Assembly: GCA_030144725.1 (NCBI GenBank)
Contig: JASKMD010000001.1
Location: 3,217,015 to 3,281,014 of the forward strand
DNA from: Haematococcus lacustris
Lineage: Eukaryota; Chlorophyta; Chlorophyceae; Chlamydomonadales; Haematococcaceae
Reading direction: 5' to 3'
DNA: 64,000 bases
Made by a program: the position numbers and the translations under genes. The notes beneath the pieces are model-generated. The model saw only the letters and a list, made by a program, of their open reading frames with translations, did not search any database and was not told the origin of the DNA. Shown here piece by piece: positions 56,126-64,000 of this stretch; the stretch's first letter is position 1, and each line of letters starts with the position of its first letter.

Positions 56126-56942
56126 CGCCCCGCCCCGCCCCGCCCCGCCCCGCCCCGCCCCGCCCCGCCCCGCCCCGCCCCGCCCCGCCCCGCCCCGCCC
56201 CGCCCCGCCCCGCCCCGCCCCGCCCCGCCCCGCCCCGCCCCGCCCCGCCCCGCCCCGCCCCGCCCCGCCCCGCCCCGCCCCGCCCCGCCCCGCCCCGCCC
56301 CGCCCCGCCCCGCCCCGCCCCGCCCCGCCCCGCCCCGCCCCGCCCCGCCCCGCCCCGCCCCGCCCCGCCCCGCCCCGCCCCGCCCCGCCCCGCCCCGCCC
56401 CGCCCCGCCCCGCCCCGCCCCGCCCCGCCCCGCCCCGCCCCGCCCCGCCCCGCCCCGCCCCGCCCCGCCCCGCCCCGCCCCGCCCCGCCCCGCCCCGCCC
56501 CGCCCCGCCCCGCCCCGCCCCGCCCCGCCCCGCCCCGCCCCGCCCCGCCCCGCCCCGCCCCGCCCCGCCCCGCCCCGCCCCGCCCCGCCCCGCCCCGCCC
56601 CGCCCCGCCCCGCCCCGCCCCGCCCCGCCCCGCCCCGCCCCGCCCCGCCCCGCCCCGCCCCGCCCCGCCCCGCCCCGCCCCGCCCCGCCCCGCCCCGCCC
56701 CGCCCCGCCCCGCCCCGCCCCGCCCCGCCCCGCCCCGCCCCGCCCCGCCCCGCCCCGCCCCGCCCCGCCCCGCCCCGCCCCGCCCCGCCCCGCCCCGCCC
56801 CGCCCCGCCCCGCCCCGCCCCGCCCCGCCCCGCCCCGCCCCGCCCCGCCCCGCCCCGCCCCGCCCCGCCCCGCCCCGCCCCGCCCCGCCCCGCCCCGCCC
56901 CGCCCCGCCCCGCCCCGCCCCGCCCCGCCCCGCCCCGCCCCG
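56126..56942. repeat. (CGCCC)n array, right arm, ~0.8 kb
   Basis: About 163 units, the reverse complement of the GGGGC array at 34938-36225 but some 90 units shorter, followed by CCACG and then GTGTG-type pentamers. Confidence 0.98.
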
Positions 56943-57534
56943 CCACGCCACGCCACGCCCCGCCCAGCGCGGTGTGGTGTGGTGTGGTGTGGTGTGGTGT
57001 TGACTTGTGGTGACTTGGTGTTGTGGTGACTTGGTGTGGTGTTGTATTGTGTGGTGTTGACTTGTGTAGTTGCTTGTGCAAGTATCCCCTCAAAGCTGCC
57101 ACACCTACAAGTCGGTAGGACCCTGCACAGGGCTAGTACTGGTGGGACCCTATACAGGGACGGTAGTTCTTCTATCAAGGCTCCTGGTGTCATTAAAGGT
57201 TGTCTAAGGATGACCCTACACAACTCTCACAATGTCGGCTGAAGAAAAGGAGCCAGTGGGGAGAAAAGCGGGTTGTAATTCTCTTGTAATTACATGTAAT
57301 CTACATGTAACTACACGGCGTAAGTAAGTAAGTAAGTAAGTAACTTTGTAATGCCGCATCACTGATCTTAATACCTTGCCTAAGGCACCACAAAGATGCA
57401 TGGCAGGGGTGATGGTGGTGCATGAGTTGCGTCAGCTGCACTTCCACTTTTACTGGCAAGGGTCGTTGTTTGTGTGATTATTACTCATACAAATCACGAG
57501 TATTGGTATGTTGTATTCAATGATTCAGTGATGA

Positions 57535-58395
57535 GGACAGCAGAGCTACAACGTAAACCAAAGTGTAGGGGGGAAGGGTCAAGACATAAGTCATCAAGGA
57601 TTCTGCTAACCTGGGCCGGGCCGGGCAGGGCCGGGCAGGGCTTGAGAGGTGGTGGGCTGGGTGGTGCTTGGGAGGTGGTGGGAGGTGGTGGAGGTAGGAG
57701 GGGTCTGGGAGGTGGTGAAAGTGCACCTGGTCACGAGAGGGGACAGGCATTGCAGGCACCCAGGTAGCCAAGAAGGTCTTGAACGATGGGTTGTCCACGA
57801 TGTTGAAGGGGGGATTGCAGTCTACAATTAGCTTCACCAGGTCGTTGGCAAAACGTCCTTTATCCACCACAACAACATTGCCTGTAATGTGCATAGAACA
57901 TAAACAATAGTCAAGTATTATTGCACCCTCCTAACACATCCTGGTCCAGAGGTGATGGTCACCTGCGCGAGCTGTCGACTTGCTGCTCAGGGTGGTCACA
58001 ACATCCTCGTTCTCTTGCGTATACGCTTCAATGGCTGCCGCGAGTTCTGGGAAGGTCTTGGCGATGTTCAATGCCTGCGTGCTGGCCAGAAACCTGGTGC
58101 AGTGCAAGAGATGTCTCTTAAGCCGGTCCTCGTTACTGCTCGCCAAATCCTCCTTGTTGCAATGATTGCAAGAATACCGTAGAACGCCGTTGACATGGCC
58201 GTCAGTCTCGCCGGGGTCGCTTGTTGATGTTGTGACGGCCGTCAGCTGTTCCATCACCCACGCCGACTTCGTCTGAGTCTTGTGCCTCTTCATGGATGAG
58301 CCTCCAAGTCCACTAGGCAACAGTGGTGAAGGAAGCGATGTGCCTTTCAGCCCTGAGGCCATCCGCTTATTGAAATGTTGAGAAGCCTCCGACAT
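57535..58395 (-). pseudogene. hAT transposase 5' half, right-arm copy
   Basis: Reverse-oriented counterpart of 33475-34340. Exon 1 spans 58395-57963, exon 2 spans 57881-57727, exon 3 starts near 57610. It differs by a few bases (for example SSNEDRLKRH in place of SSNKDRLKRH). Only this copy retains the extra ~40 bases up to the likely hAT terminus at 58571. Confidence 0.75.
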
Positions 58396-58531
58396 GTTGC
58401 GACGATAGCCGACGGCCTGCTGCGCGTGTCTGTAATTACGTAATTACTTGCGGTCATGTGATTACACGATTTCCCTGAGGACAACCATGTCATTACAAAG
58501 CTACAAAGTTACAGAATTACGCGTGTAATTA

Positions 58532-58571
58532 CATGCAGTTTTGTAAAACTACATGTAATTCTGCATCACTG
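58532..58571 (-). repeat. Probable hAT terminal repeat
   Basis: Read on the minus strand from 58571: CAGTGATGCAGAATTACATG, then GTTTTACAAAACTGCAT, leading into the region upstream of the BED exon. It fits the YARNG-type start of hAT TIRs. No 8-bp target duplication could be checked because the other end is missing. Confidence 0.45.
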
Positions 58572-58573
58572 GT

Positions 58574-58783
58574 TGTATTGTACAAGGGGCTCAGCAACTA
58601 CTCGACACATCTGCTCCTTCTTACGCTACTGCATCTGACTGGCCCCCCATTGACATTGATATCTGGAAGAGCATGGACATGAGGCGGTTCATGTTTGAAC
58701 GTTGTGCACCTCCTGCACATGCTGTCATGGAACGCTTCGCTTCTATTCACGCCCAGGCTGCTAATGGGCATGGGCTATATATA
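58574..58783 (+). pseudogene. Coding-like relic beside the hAT terminus
   Basis: One plus-strand frame reads CIVQGAQQLLDTSAPSYAT, then ASDWPPIDIDIWKSMDMRRF and MFERCAPPAHAVMERFASIH before a (TA)n tract at 58776-58792. The composition is convincingly protein-like but there is no ATG and no stop-bounded exon. It may be the gene or element into which the hAT element inserted. No family recognised. Confidence 0.4.
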
Positions 58784-59027
58784 TATATATAAAGCTGCAA
58801 AACCAACATCATCATGCAAATACGAAAGGCATGCACCCTGGAAGTGCATGCATTGACTGTAAGATGCACATGAGAATGATGCTCACTCGTCTGCCCAAGC
58901 ACGATCACACGCCAACAGGCAGTGGGGGCAGTAGGGGAGTGATGGCAGTTAAGCGCCTGCCTTCCAGCACCACGCTAGTGACAAGTGGCCACCTCCTCCT
59001 CCCCTATCAGGCCTCCTTCACCCACAG

Positions 59028-59058
59028 GGTTAGGGTAGGGTTAGGGTGGTTAGGGTGG
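59028..59058. repeat. Short interstitial TTAGGG-type tract
   Basis: GGGTTAGGGTAGGGTTAGGG followed by TGGTTAGGGTGG: three to four imperfect telomere-like units. Too short to be a telomere; useful only as a weak taxonomic hint, since some Chlamydomonadales use TTAGGG rather than TTTTAGGG. Confidence 0.5.
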
Positions 59059-59306
59059 AACCCCTTCCCTCGAGCAGCACGCCAGTGACAACTGGAGCAG
59101 CCTTCTCCGTCGCGCTTCCTGTACTAAGGCGCATCACCGGCCTGCCAAGCCCTCCACGTCGACCATCGACTGGCCCTGCCTGACAACAGCCTGGCTGCCT
59201 TCCCACTGCTGCCACACCCGTCCTGCTGCCTTGTTGCTGCCGTAGGCGGTTGGGGTGGTTGAGGTGGTTAAGGCAGGCAAGGCACTGTCATTGTTGGCAT
59301 ACCCCG

Positions 59307-62300
59307 CTAAGCCACCAGCCTGGTGTGGCTGGTATAGGTGCTGGGCAGCAGGCTGGTGTGGCTGCTGCTGGGCTGGGGCAGCAGGGCACTGGGTCCTGAT
59401 TGCGTGTGCACAGGCTGGCACAAGGGGGTCCCCCAGCTGGGCTGTGGCAGCAGGGCGCTGGGTTCTGCTTGTGTGTCCACTGGCTGGCACAGTGTGAATA
59501 GGCCCCCTCTTGTGAGCTCACAGGCTGGCAGCGGTCCAGCTTGAGTGTGCTCGGGCTGGCACGAGGGGCGCCCCTGGCTGGGGTGCGGCAGGAGTGGGGG
59601 AGGCAGAGGCTGTCCTGGCGGACTAGGCTGACCCTGAAGGAGGGAGGGGCGTGAAGGGGGCTGGGGGGACGGACAGGGGTCGGGGCTAGGGCTGAGGGTG
59701 GGGCCTGGGCTGGGGCCTGGGCTGGGGCCTGGGCTGGCTGGCCCCAGGCTGATGCGGCGCCGCTTGCCTGACCTGGGTCCCTGGGGGCTGGAGACTGCAG
59801 CTGGGGCGCTGGCTGCAGCATGGAGCACTGACCCTGACTGCTGGAAGACCTTAACTGCTGGAAAAACATGCGCTGACCCATGCGCTTCCCCATGTGCCGC
59901 TCCATGTGCTGCCCCATTTGCAACATGAGGGGAGAGAGCTGGGACACTGGCTGCACTAGCGGGGGTAGGAGGTGCTGAGTCATCTGCAGCTGCCACGACA
60001 TTAAGAGCAGGAGGAATCGAGACTTGCGCTGGGTCGGCAACAGCAGCAGCAGCAGGAGGAGGGGGACCAGGGTCTGCGGTGGCAGGAGGGTAGGAGGCAG
60101 CAGCCCCTGCGGCTCCCATTGCTGCTGCTGCTACTGCAGGGACTGCGGCGGGTGCTGGCTTGCCTGGCATAACCCAGCCAGCTTCCTTTTGAAGTGCCTC
60201 TGCCCCTGCTGCTGCCTCTGCTGCTGCCCCTGCCCCTGCTGCCCCTGCCCCTGCTGCTGCCCCTGCTGCCACTGCCCCTGCTGCTGGCCCTGCCCCTTCT
60301 CCTGCTGCTGCTGCTGCCCCTGCTGCTGCCTCTGCCCCTGCTGCTGTGGCAGCTCCTGTGGCTGCTGGTGGTGCGGCCCCAGGGGCAGTGGCCGCTTCTG
60401 CTGCTGGTGGTAGTGGAGTCGCAGCCTCAGCCTGACGTGCAGCAGCTGAACAGGCTGCAGCAACAGCCGCAGGGGAGGCAGCAGCTGGTGCGGGGCATGG
60501 GGGGGCCACACCCTTAGGGGGGGTGCCAGCCAGCAACCACCTCTTTAGGAGGGAGGCTGCAGGGGAGGGGGAGGGGGAGGGGCAGGGGCAGGGTGGTGCC
60601 CGCTGCCCAGCTGCCGGCTGCTGCTGCCTCTGCTGCTGCCCCTGCTGTTGCCCCTGCTGCCCCTGCCTCCCCTGCTGCCCCTGCTGCTGAATGCCGCCCT
60701 GCCCCTGCTGCTGCTGTGCTCCACCCTGCTGCTTAGGCTTTGTGGCTCTCAGTAGGCCAGCCAAGGTCACCCGGCCCCCCCGCTCAGCCGGCACCCCAGG
60801 CGTCTCATCCGCCCCCCTCCCTGCCACACCACCCGCCCCCACCTTGCCCCCCCCACTCCCCTCACAGTCACCCCCCCTCTCATTGGCCCCAGCACCGCCA
60901 TGGACCCCTGCCTTGGCAGAACCAGGTAGAGCTGTGCCCTGACCGTCACCCCTAGCCGCCTCCTTCACATCCTGTCCCGGTGCCGTTGACCTGGCCCCTG
61001 CACCTGACCCTGGTGCCGCCCCCCGCCCCCCTCCCTCCCCCTCGCCTGACCCCACCTCTCCCTCTCCCCCCTTTCCCCCCCCTGCCAACTCCCTCGACCC
61101 TGGACCCTTTGGCTCAACAGGCTCCTCACCCCCCGGCCCTGCACCACTGACCCCCCCAGACTCCCTCCCCCCTGACCCCGCCGCCAGCAGTCGACCGGTG
61201 TGCATGCACAGCATGCGCCTGGCCCATGGGCGCATGGGGACCCCCTGGGGTGACCCGGGCTGGGCCCCTGGTTGGTGCTGGTGCTGGAGGCCGGCTGCAG
61301 CCTGGGCTTGCTGGCCCACTGGCCTAGACGGCTGGGGGGGTTCTGACAGCTCAGGCGGGAACCAGCCGGCCATGCCGCTGACCCTGACGTGTTGCATCCA
61401 GGCCCGCCGCTGCTGCCGCTGCTGCCGCTGCGCCCTTGTTTCTGGAGCTGTGACTTTGTCCCCCAGCCTCTTCTCAGTGCCGTGGTTGCCGACAGCAGGA
61501 GCGGGGGGGGAGGGGGAGAAGGGGGAGGTGGGGGCGGGGGAGAGGGAGGAGGATGGGGCAGGGGAGGGTGAGGGGGAGGCGGAGGGGGGTCTACCGGACT
61601 TTCCTTGCCCAGCCCAAGCGCTGCCGCTGGGGGTGGTGGCGGGGGGGGAGGGGGAGGGGGTGGGGGAGAGGGAGGACAGGGCGGCTTGGGAAACTGACAA
61701 CAGGGCGTGGAGGGCAGGGCTGGGTTTTGGGGGGCCAGGTGGGCGGCGGGGGGGGCCCTGACCCCTGGGGAGGGGGGGCCGGGTGGCTGGCCTGCCCCTG
61801 CCTCTGGGGGGGGGTTGCCCTGCCAACTGACCCTGAGCACCCGCCCTGCCTGCTGCTGCCGTGCTTGGCCTTGGTCGCCCCCGCGAGCCCGTCACAGCAA
61901 AAATGTCCTTTGCTGTCTGGTGTGTGGCGGCGGAGGCCAGCAGCAGCAGGTAGCTCAGGTCGGGGCTGTCGCACCCGTCCATGCCTGCCTGCACTGCTGC
62001 TGCTGTCGTGTCTGGGGCTGGGACTGGGGCTGTGGTGGCTGGAGTAGCAGCAGCTGTGGCAGCCGCTGCGGTGGTGGTGGGGGGGGCTATTATGGGTGCG
62101 TCTGCTGCCTGGGGGGGGGCCCCTGCGGATGGGCCAGCAGGGGTGGTGTGCTGGCTGCCTGCTGCTACTGCTGCTGCTGCTGGTGGTGGTGCTTCTGCTT
62201 CTGCAGCTGCTGCTGTGCTGGTTGCGGCAGGGGTGGGGGGGGCTGCTGCTGCTGCTGCTGCTGTGACAGCCCCCGCAGTGGTGGTTGTGGGGGTGGCTGC

Positions 62301-62423
62301 TGCGCCCGCAGCCCCACTGCCCGCCAGCTGCCTCCTCCTCAGCCATTGCTTCCCAGCCACCTGAGCGCTCAAGTCGCCTGCTGCCTGGGCTGTTGCCTGG
62401 GCTGTTGCCAGGGCGTGCAGCAC
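59307..62423 (-). CDS. Long low-complexity protein, C-terminal part, function unknown
   Basis: A 1,038-codon open frame rich in Ala, Pro, Gln and Gly. Non-repetitive islands stand out: LSYLLLLASAATHQTAKDIF (about 61950-61880), an AT-hook-like run (PRGRGRPATRPPLPRG), RRAWMQHVRVSGMAGWFPPE (about 61400), SLLKRWLLAGTPPKGV (about 60530) and a basic GKRRRISLGPAS. These suggest a nuclear protein with disordered linkers. Internal introns are likely because the frame stays open partly through C-rich repeats. Not recognised. Confidence 0.45.
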   Translation of the reverse strand: MLHALATAQATAQAAGDLSAQVAGKQWLRRRQLAGSGAAGAAATPTTTTAGAVTAAAAAAAPPTPAATSTAAAAEAEAPPPAAAAVAAGSQHTTPAGPSAGAPPQAADAPIIAPPTTTAAAATAAATPATTAPVPAPDTTAAAVQAGMDGCDSPDLSYLLLLASAATHQTAKDIFAVTGSRGRPRPSTAAAGRAGAQGQLAGQPPPRGRGRPATRPPLPRGQGPPRRPPGPPKPSPALHALLSVSQAALSSLSPTPSPSPPATTPSGSAWAGQGKSGRPPSASPSPSPAPSSSLSPAPTSPFSPSPPAPAVGNHGTEKRLGDKVTAPETRAQRQQRQQRRAWMQHVRVSGMAGWFPPELSEPPQPSRPVGQQAQAAAGLQHQHQPGAQPGSPQGVPMRPWARRMLCMHTGRLLAAGSGGRESGGVSGAGPGGEEPVEPKGPGSRELAGGGKGGEGEVGSGEGEGGGRGAAPGSGAGARSTAPGQDVKEAARGDGQGTALPGSAKAGVHGGAGANERGGDCEGSGGGKVGAGGVAGRGADETPGVPAERGGRVTLAGLLRATKPKQQGGAQQQQGQGGIQQQGQQGRQGQQGQQQGQQQRQQQPAAGQRAPPCPCPSPSPSPAASLLKRWLLAGTPPKGVAPPCPAPAAASPAAVAAACSAAARQAEAATPLPPAAEAATAPGAAPPAATGAATAAGAEAAAGAAAAAGEGAGPAAGAVAAGAAAGAGAAGAGAAAEAAAGAEALQKEAGWVMPGKPAPAAVPAVAAAAMGAAGAAASYPPATADPGPPPPAAAAVADPAQVSIPPALNVVAAADDSAPPTPASAASVPALSPHVANGAAHGAAHGEAHGSAHVFPAVKVFQQSGSVLHAAASAPAAVSSPQGPRSGKRRRISLGPASPGPSPGPSPGPTLSPSPDPCPSPQPPSRPSLLQGQPSPPGQPLPPPLLPHPSQGRPSCQPEHTQAGPLPACELTRGGLFTLCQPVDTQAEPSALLPQPSWGTPLCQPVHTQSGPSALLPQPSSSHTSLLPSTYTSHTRLVA

Positions 62424-63633
62424 TGATGGGGGGAGGGCTTGCCGCTTGGCCCGGCTGGGGTCTCCGCCGCTGCTGCTGCTGCTGACTGGCCGGGCGCTTG
62501 GAGCCCCTGGCTTGATACAGGGGGGCAGGCGGCAGTGAGGGTCTGGGCTGCTGGGGTTGCTGCTGCTGCTGCTGGGGCTGCTGCTGCTGCTGCTGCTGCC
62601 CCTGATGCTGGGGCTGCTGCTGCTGCTGCTGCTGCCCCTGATGCTGGGGCTGCTGCTGCTGCTGCTGCTGCCCCTGATGCTGGGGCTGCTGCTGCTGCTG
62701 CTCCTGCTGCTGCTGCTCCTGCTGCTTTTGCTGCTGCTGCTGTTGAGCGTTTTTCAGACCTTGGCCATGTGAGGGGTGGGTGAGGGGCTGGGTGAGGGGC
62801 TGGGGGGGCTGCTGCTGTGGCTGTTGGGTCTGTTGGGGGGCCTGCAGGTGCTGGGGCTGGGGCTGGCTGTGTTGCCCTGGGACTGGGTGCCCCCCCCGGG
62901 CAAGCGCAGCAGGGGTCAGGGAGGGGTGTTGAGTGCCCATCCTAAGACAGGGCGGGGGCTGGCTGGTTTGCCATGCCGCCAGTGCATGAGCAGTGGGCCC
63001 GCAAGCTGGTTGCTCTCCCTGCACCATGGGGTCAGCTGGCAGCATGCAGTCAGACGCAGCCCCCAGCATGGGGTCAGCCGGCCAGGTCATGTCTGCCTCA
63101 GCATCGGGGGTCCCAAGCGCCGCCCCCACCACCTCCCGCACAGCCGACTCAACACCCCCACCCCCACCCTCCATAACAGGCCCCCCCACCCCCCCAACTG
63201 CCCCCCCCTTTGCCCCCACTGCACCCTCATCGCCTCCATGTGGGGCGGGGAGGGGGGCAGCAGGGGAGGGGGCTGATGCCTGAGGGGGTCCTGGGGCAGG
63301 GGCAGCCCTGGGGGGGTGGTCTGGGGCAGGAGCAGCAGGAGCAGGGGCGAGGTTGGCGAGGGGGGTGGTGTGGGGGGCCAGGCTGGTGAGCGGAACAGAG
63401 CTGGCAGCAGGGTTTGGGTTAAGGGTCGCATTGGGTCCCAGGGCTGGGTTCAGGGGCGCGTGTTGAGCAGGGGTGGGGGCGAGGGGGGGGGTGGGGTGGC
63501 ACAGCAGCAGCAGACAGGGGGTGGGGAGGTGGGGGGGCTGAGCCTGGTTGGGTGGTAGGGGGGGGGTCCTGGCCGCAGCAGCAGGGCCAGGCTGGCGACT
63601 GAAGACTGGGCCAGGTTGAGGCAGTGCTGCCAC
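62424..63633 (-). CDS. Upstream low-complexity coding block of the same minus-strand gene
   Basis: Different frame from 59307-62423, so an intron or unseen frame change joins them. It contains ADMTWPADPMLGAASDCMLP, then a Gln-rich region encoded by CTG repeats, including three 42-base units (CTGCTGCCCCTGATGCTGGG) at 62560-62690, and ends KRPASQQQQQRRRPQPGQ. Probably disordered. Function unknown. Confidence 0.35.
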
Positions 63634-63953
63634 TGAACAGCCCCGGGCAAGTTTGGCAGGCCTTGACCGCCCCTGCCCCCTGCCTCCTGCTGCTGCCGCT
63701 GCTGGCCCTGACCCACTAGGCCCCCAACACCCCTATCAACCTCCAATGCCCCTGCCTCGGCCCCTACCCCTGGCCCTGCCCCTGCCCGTGCTCCAGGCCC
63801 TGCCCCAGGCCCTGCCCCAGGCCCTGCCCCTGCTCCAGGGTCAGGGGTGTGCAGGGCCAGCAGTTGGTGCAGGTTGGGGACGCCCAGGCAGTGCAGCAGC
63901 CGCGCCACACGCTGCTGGCAGGACACGTTGAGGCCAAGGGCCAGAGCACCTAC
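63600..63953 (-). CDS. Exon with conserved-looking helices, upstream in the same gene
   Basis: After a CCTGTAG acceptor, the minus strand reads GALALGLNVSCQQRVARLL, then HCLGVPNLHQLLALHTPDPG, a Gly/Ala-rich (CAGGGC-type) linker, and GAVQWQHCLNLAQSSVASLA up to LLLRPG. The two amphipathic segments are the best-quality coding sequence in the right end of the window. Domain not recognised. The upstream exons lie beyond the window edge. Confidence 0.5.
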
Positions 63954-64000
63954 AGGCCACCAGGGGCAGGGGGGGGGGTCAGGGGGGGGGGGTTAGGAGC

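Larger units (their letters stand above)
43633..58532. repeat. Giant palindrome, right arm (interrupted at 44010-48313)
   Basis: Starts 236 bases after the left arm ends. 43633-44009 pairs with 43018-43394; pairing resumes at 48314 and continues outward to 58532. Arms differ by scattered substitutions, small indels and array length. Confidence 0.95.

Noticed and set aside
33338..58532. The palindrome as a pure sequencing artefact (missed adapter or foldback read)
   Set aside because: Private substitutions, indels and a 4.3-kb insertion with a 2-bp target duplication in one arm are not expected from a foldback of one molecule; assembly error in the arrays and at the N gap remains possible.
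59028..59058. Chromosome end or telomere
   Set aside because: Only a few imperfect TTAGGG units, with coding-like sequence on both sides.

Overview
This window looks like nuclear DNA of a green alga, most likely Chlamydomonadales. It is GC-rich and intron-dense. Its conceptual proteins are padded with Ala, Gln, Gly and Pro tracts, it has a gene resembling axonemal (ciliary) proteins, and a short TTAGGG-type tract occurs near 59.0 kb. No bacterial operons, rRNA genes or convincing complete tRNA genes were seen. Exon models below rest on splice sites and phase read by eye.

1-8.2 kb: two minus-strand, multi-exon genes that I do not recognise. One (8-5238) is rich in low-complexity sequence and may run off the left edge. 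The other (6752-8195) has better coding quality. 8.56-14.0 kb: the best host gene, on the plus strand. Nine exons join with consistent phase into about 384 residues plus a missing N-terminus, carrying PGYVGHIP and PGYTGHKP motifs typical of axonemal microtubule-binding proteins. 13.85-24.37 kb: a nearly perfect 5.26-kb tandem duplication whose left breakpoint cuts the last exon of that gene. Each copy holds a TIR-bounded DNA transposon, an iteron/TATA-containing repeat (family X) and fragments of an unrecognised gene.

24.37-34.93 kb: a second tandem duplication (about 4.9 and 5.1 kb), split by a 500-N gap. Each unit has a ~200-bp higher-order CTG-rich satellite, a 126-bp-arm hairpin, a PIF/Harbinger-like element with a transposase fragment, and the 5' half of a hAT transposase with a BED-type zinc finger. 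33.34-58.53 kb: a giant inverted repeat (palindrome) with arms of roughly 10 kb and a spacer of only about 236 bp (43397-43632). Both arms carry the 3' part of a hAT transposase interrupted by a Ty3/gypsy retrotransposon, which itself has a family-X insertion in gag. The right arm alone contains a 4.3-kb CACTA-like, apparently non-autonomous transposon (44010-48313) with subterminal repeats, and the left arm supplies its empty site. Long pentanucleotide arrays (GGGGC, GGGGT, ACACC, GGGCT) lie in introns, at junctions and inside the transposon.

58.5-64 kb: a short coding-like relic, an interstitial TTAGGG tract, then a long minus-strand low-complexity gene with several conserved-looking islands. 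Overall the window is a host-gene neighbourhood invaded by nested transposons and reworked by recent tandem and inverted duplications. Some copy number, notably at the N gap and inside the pentanucleotide arrays, may reflect assembly rather than biology.
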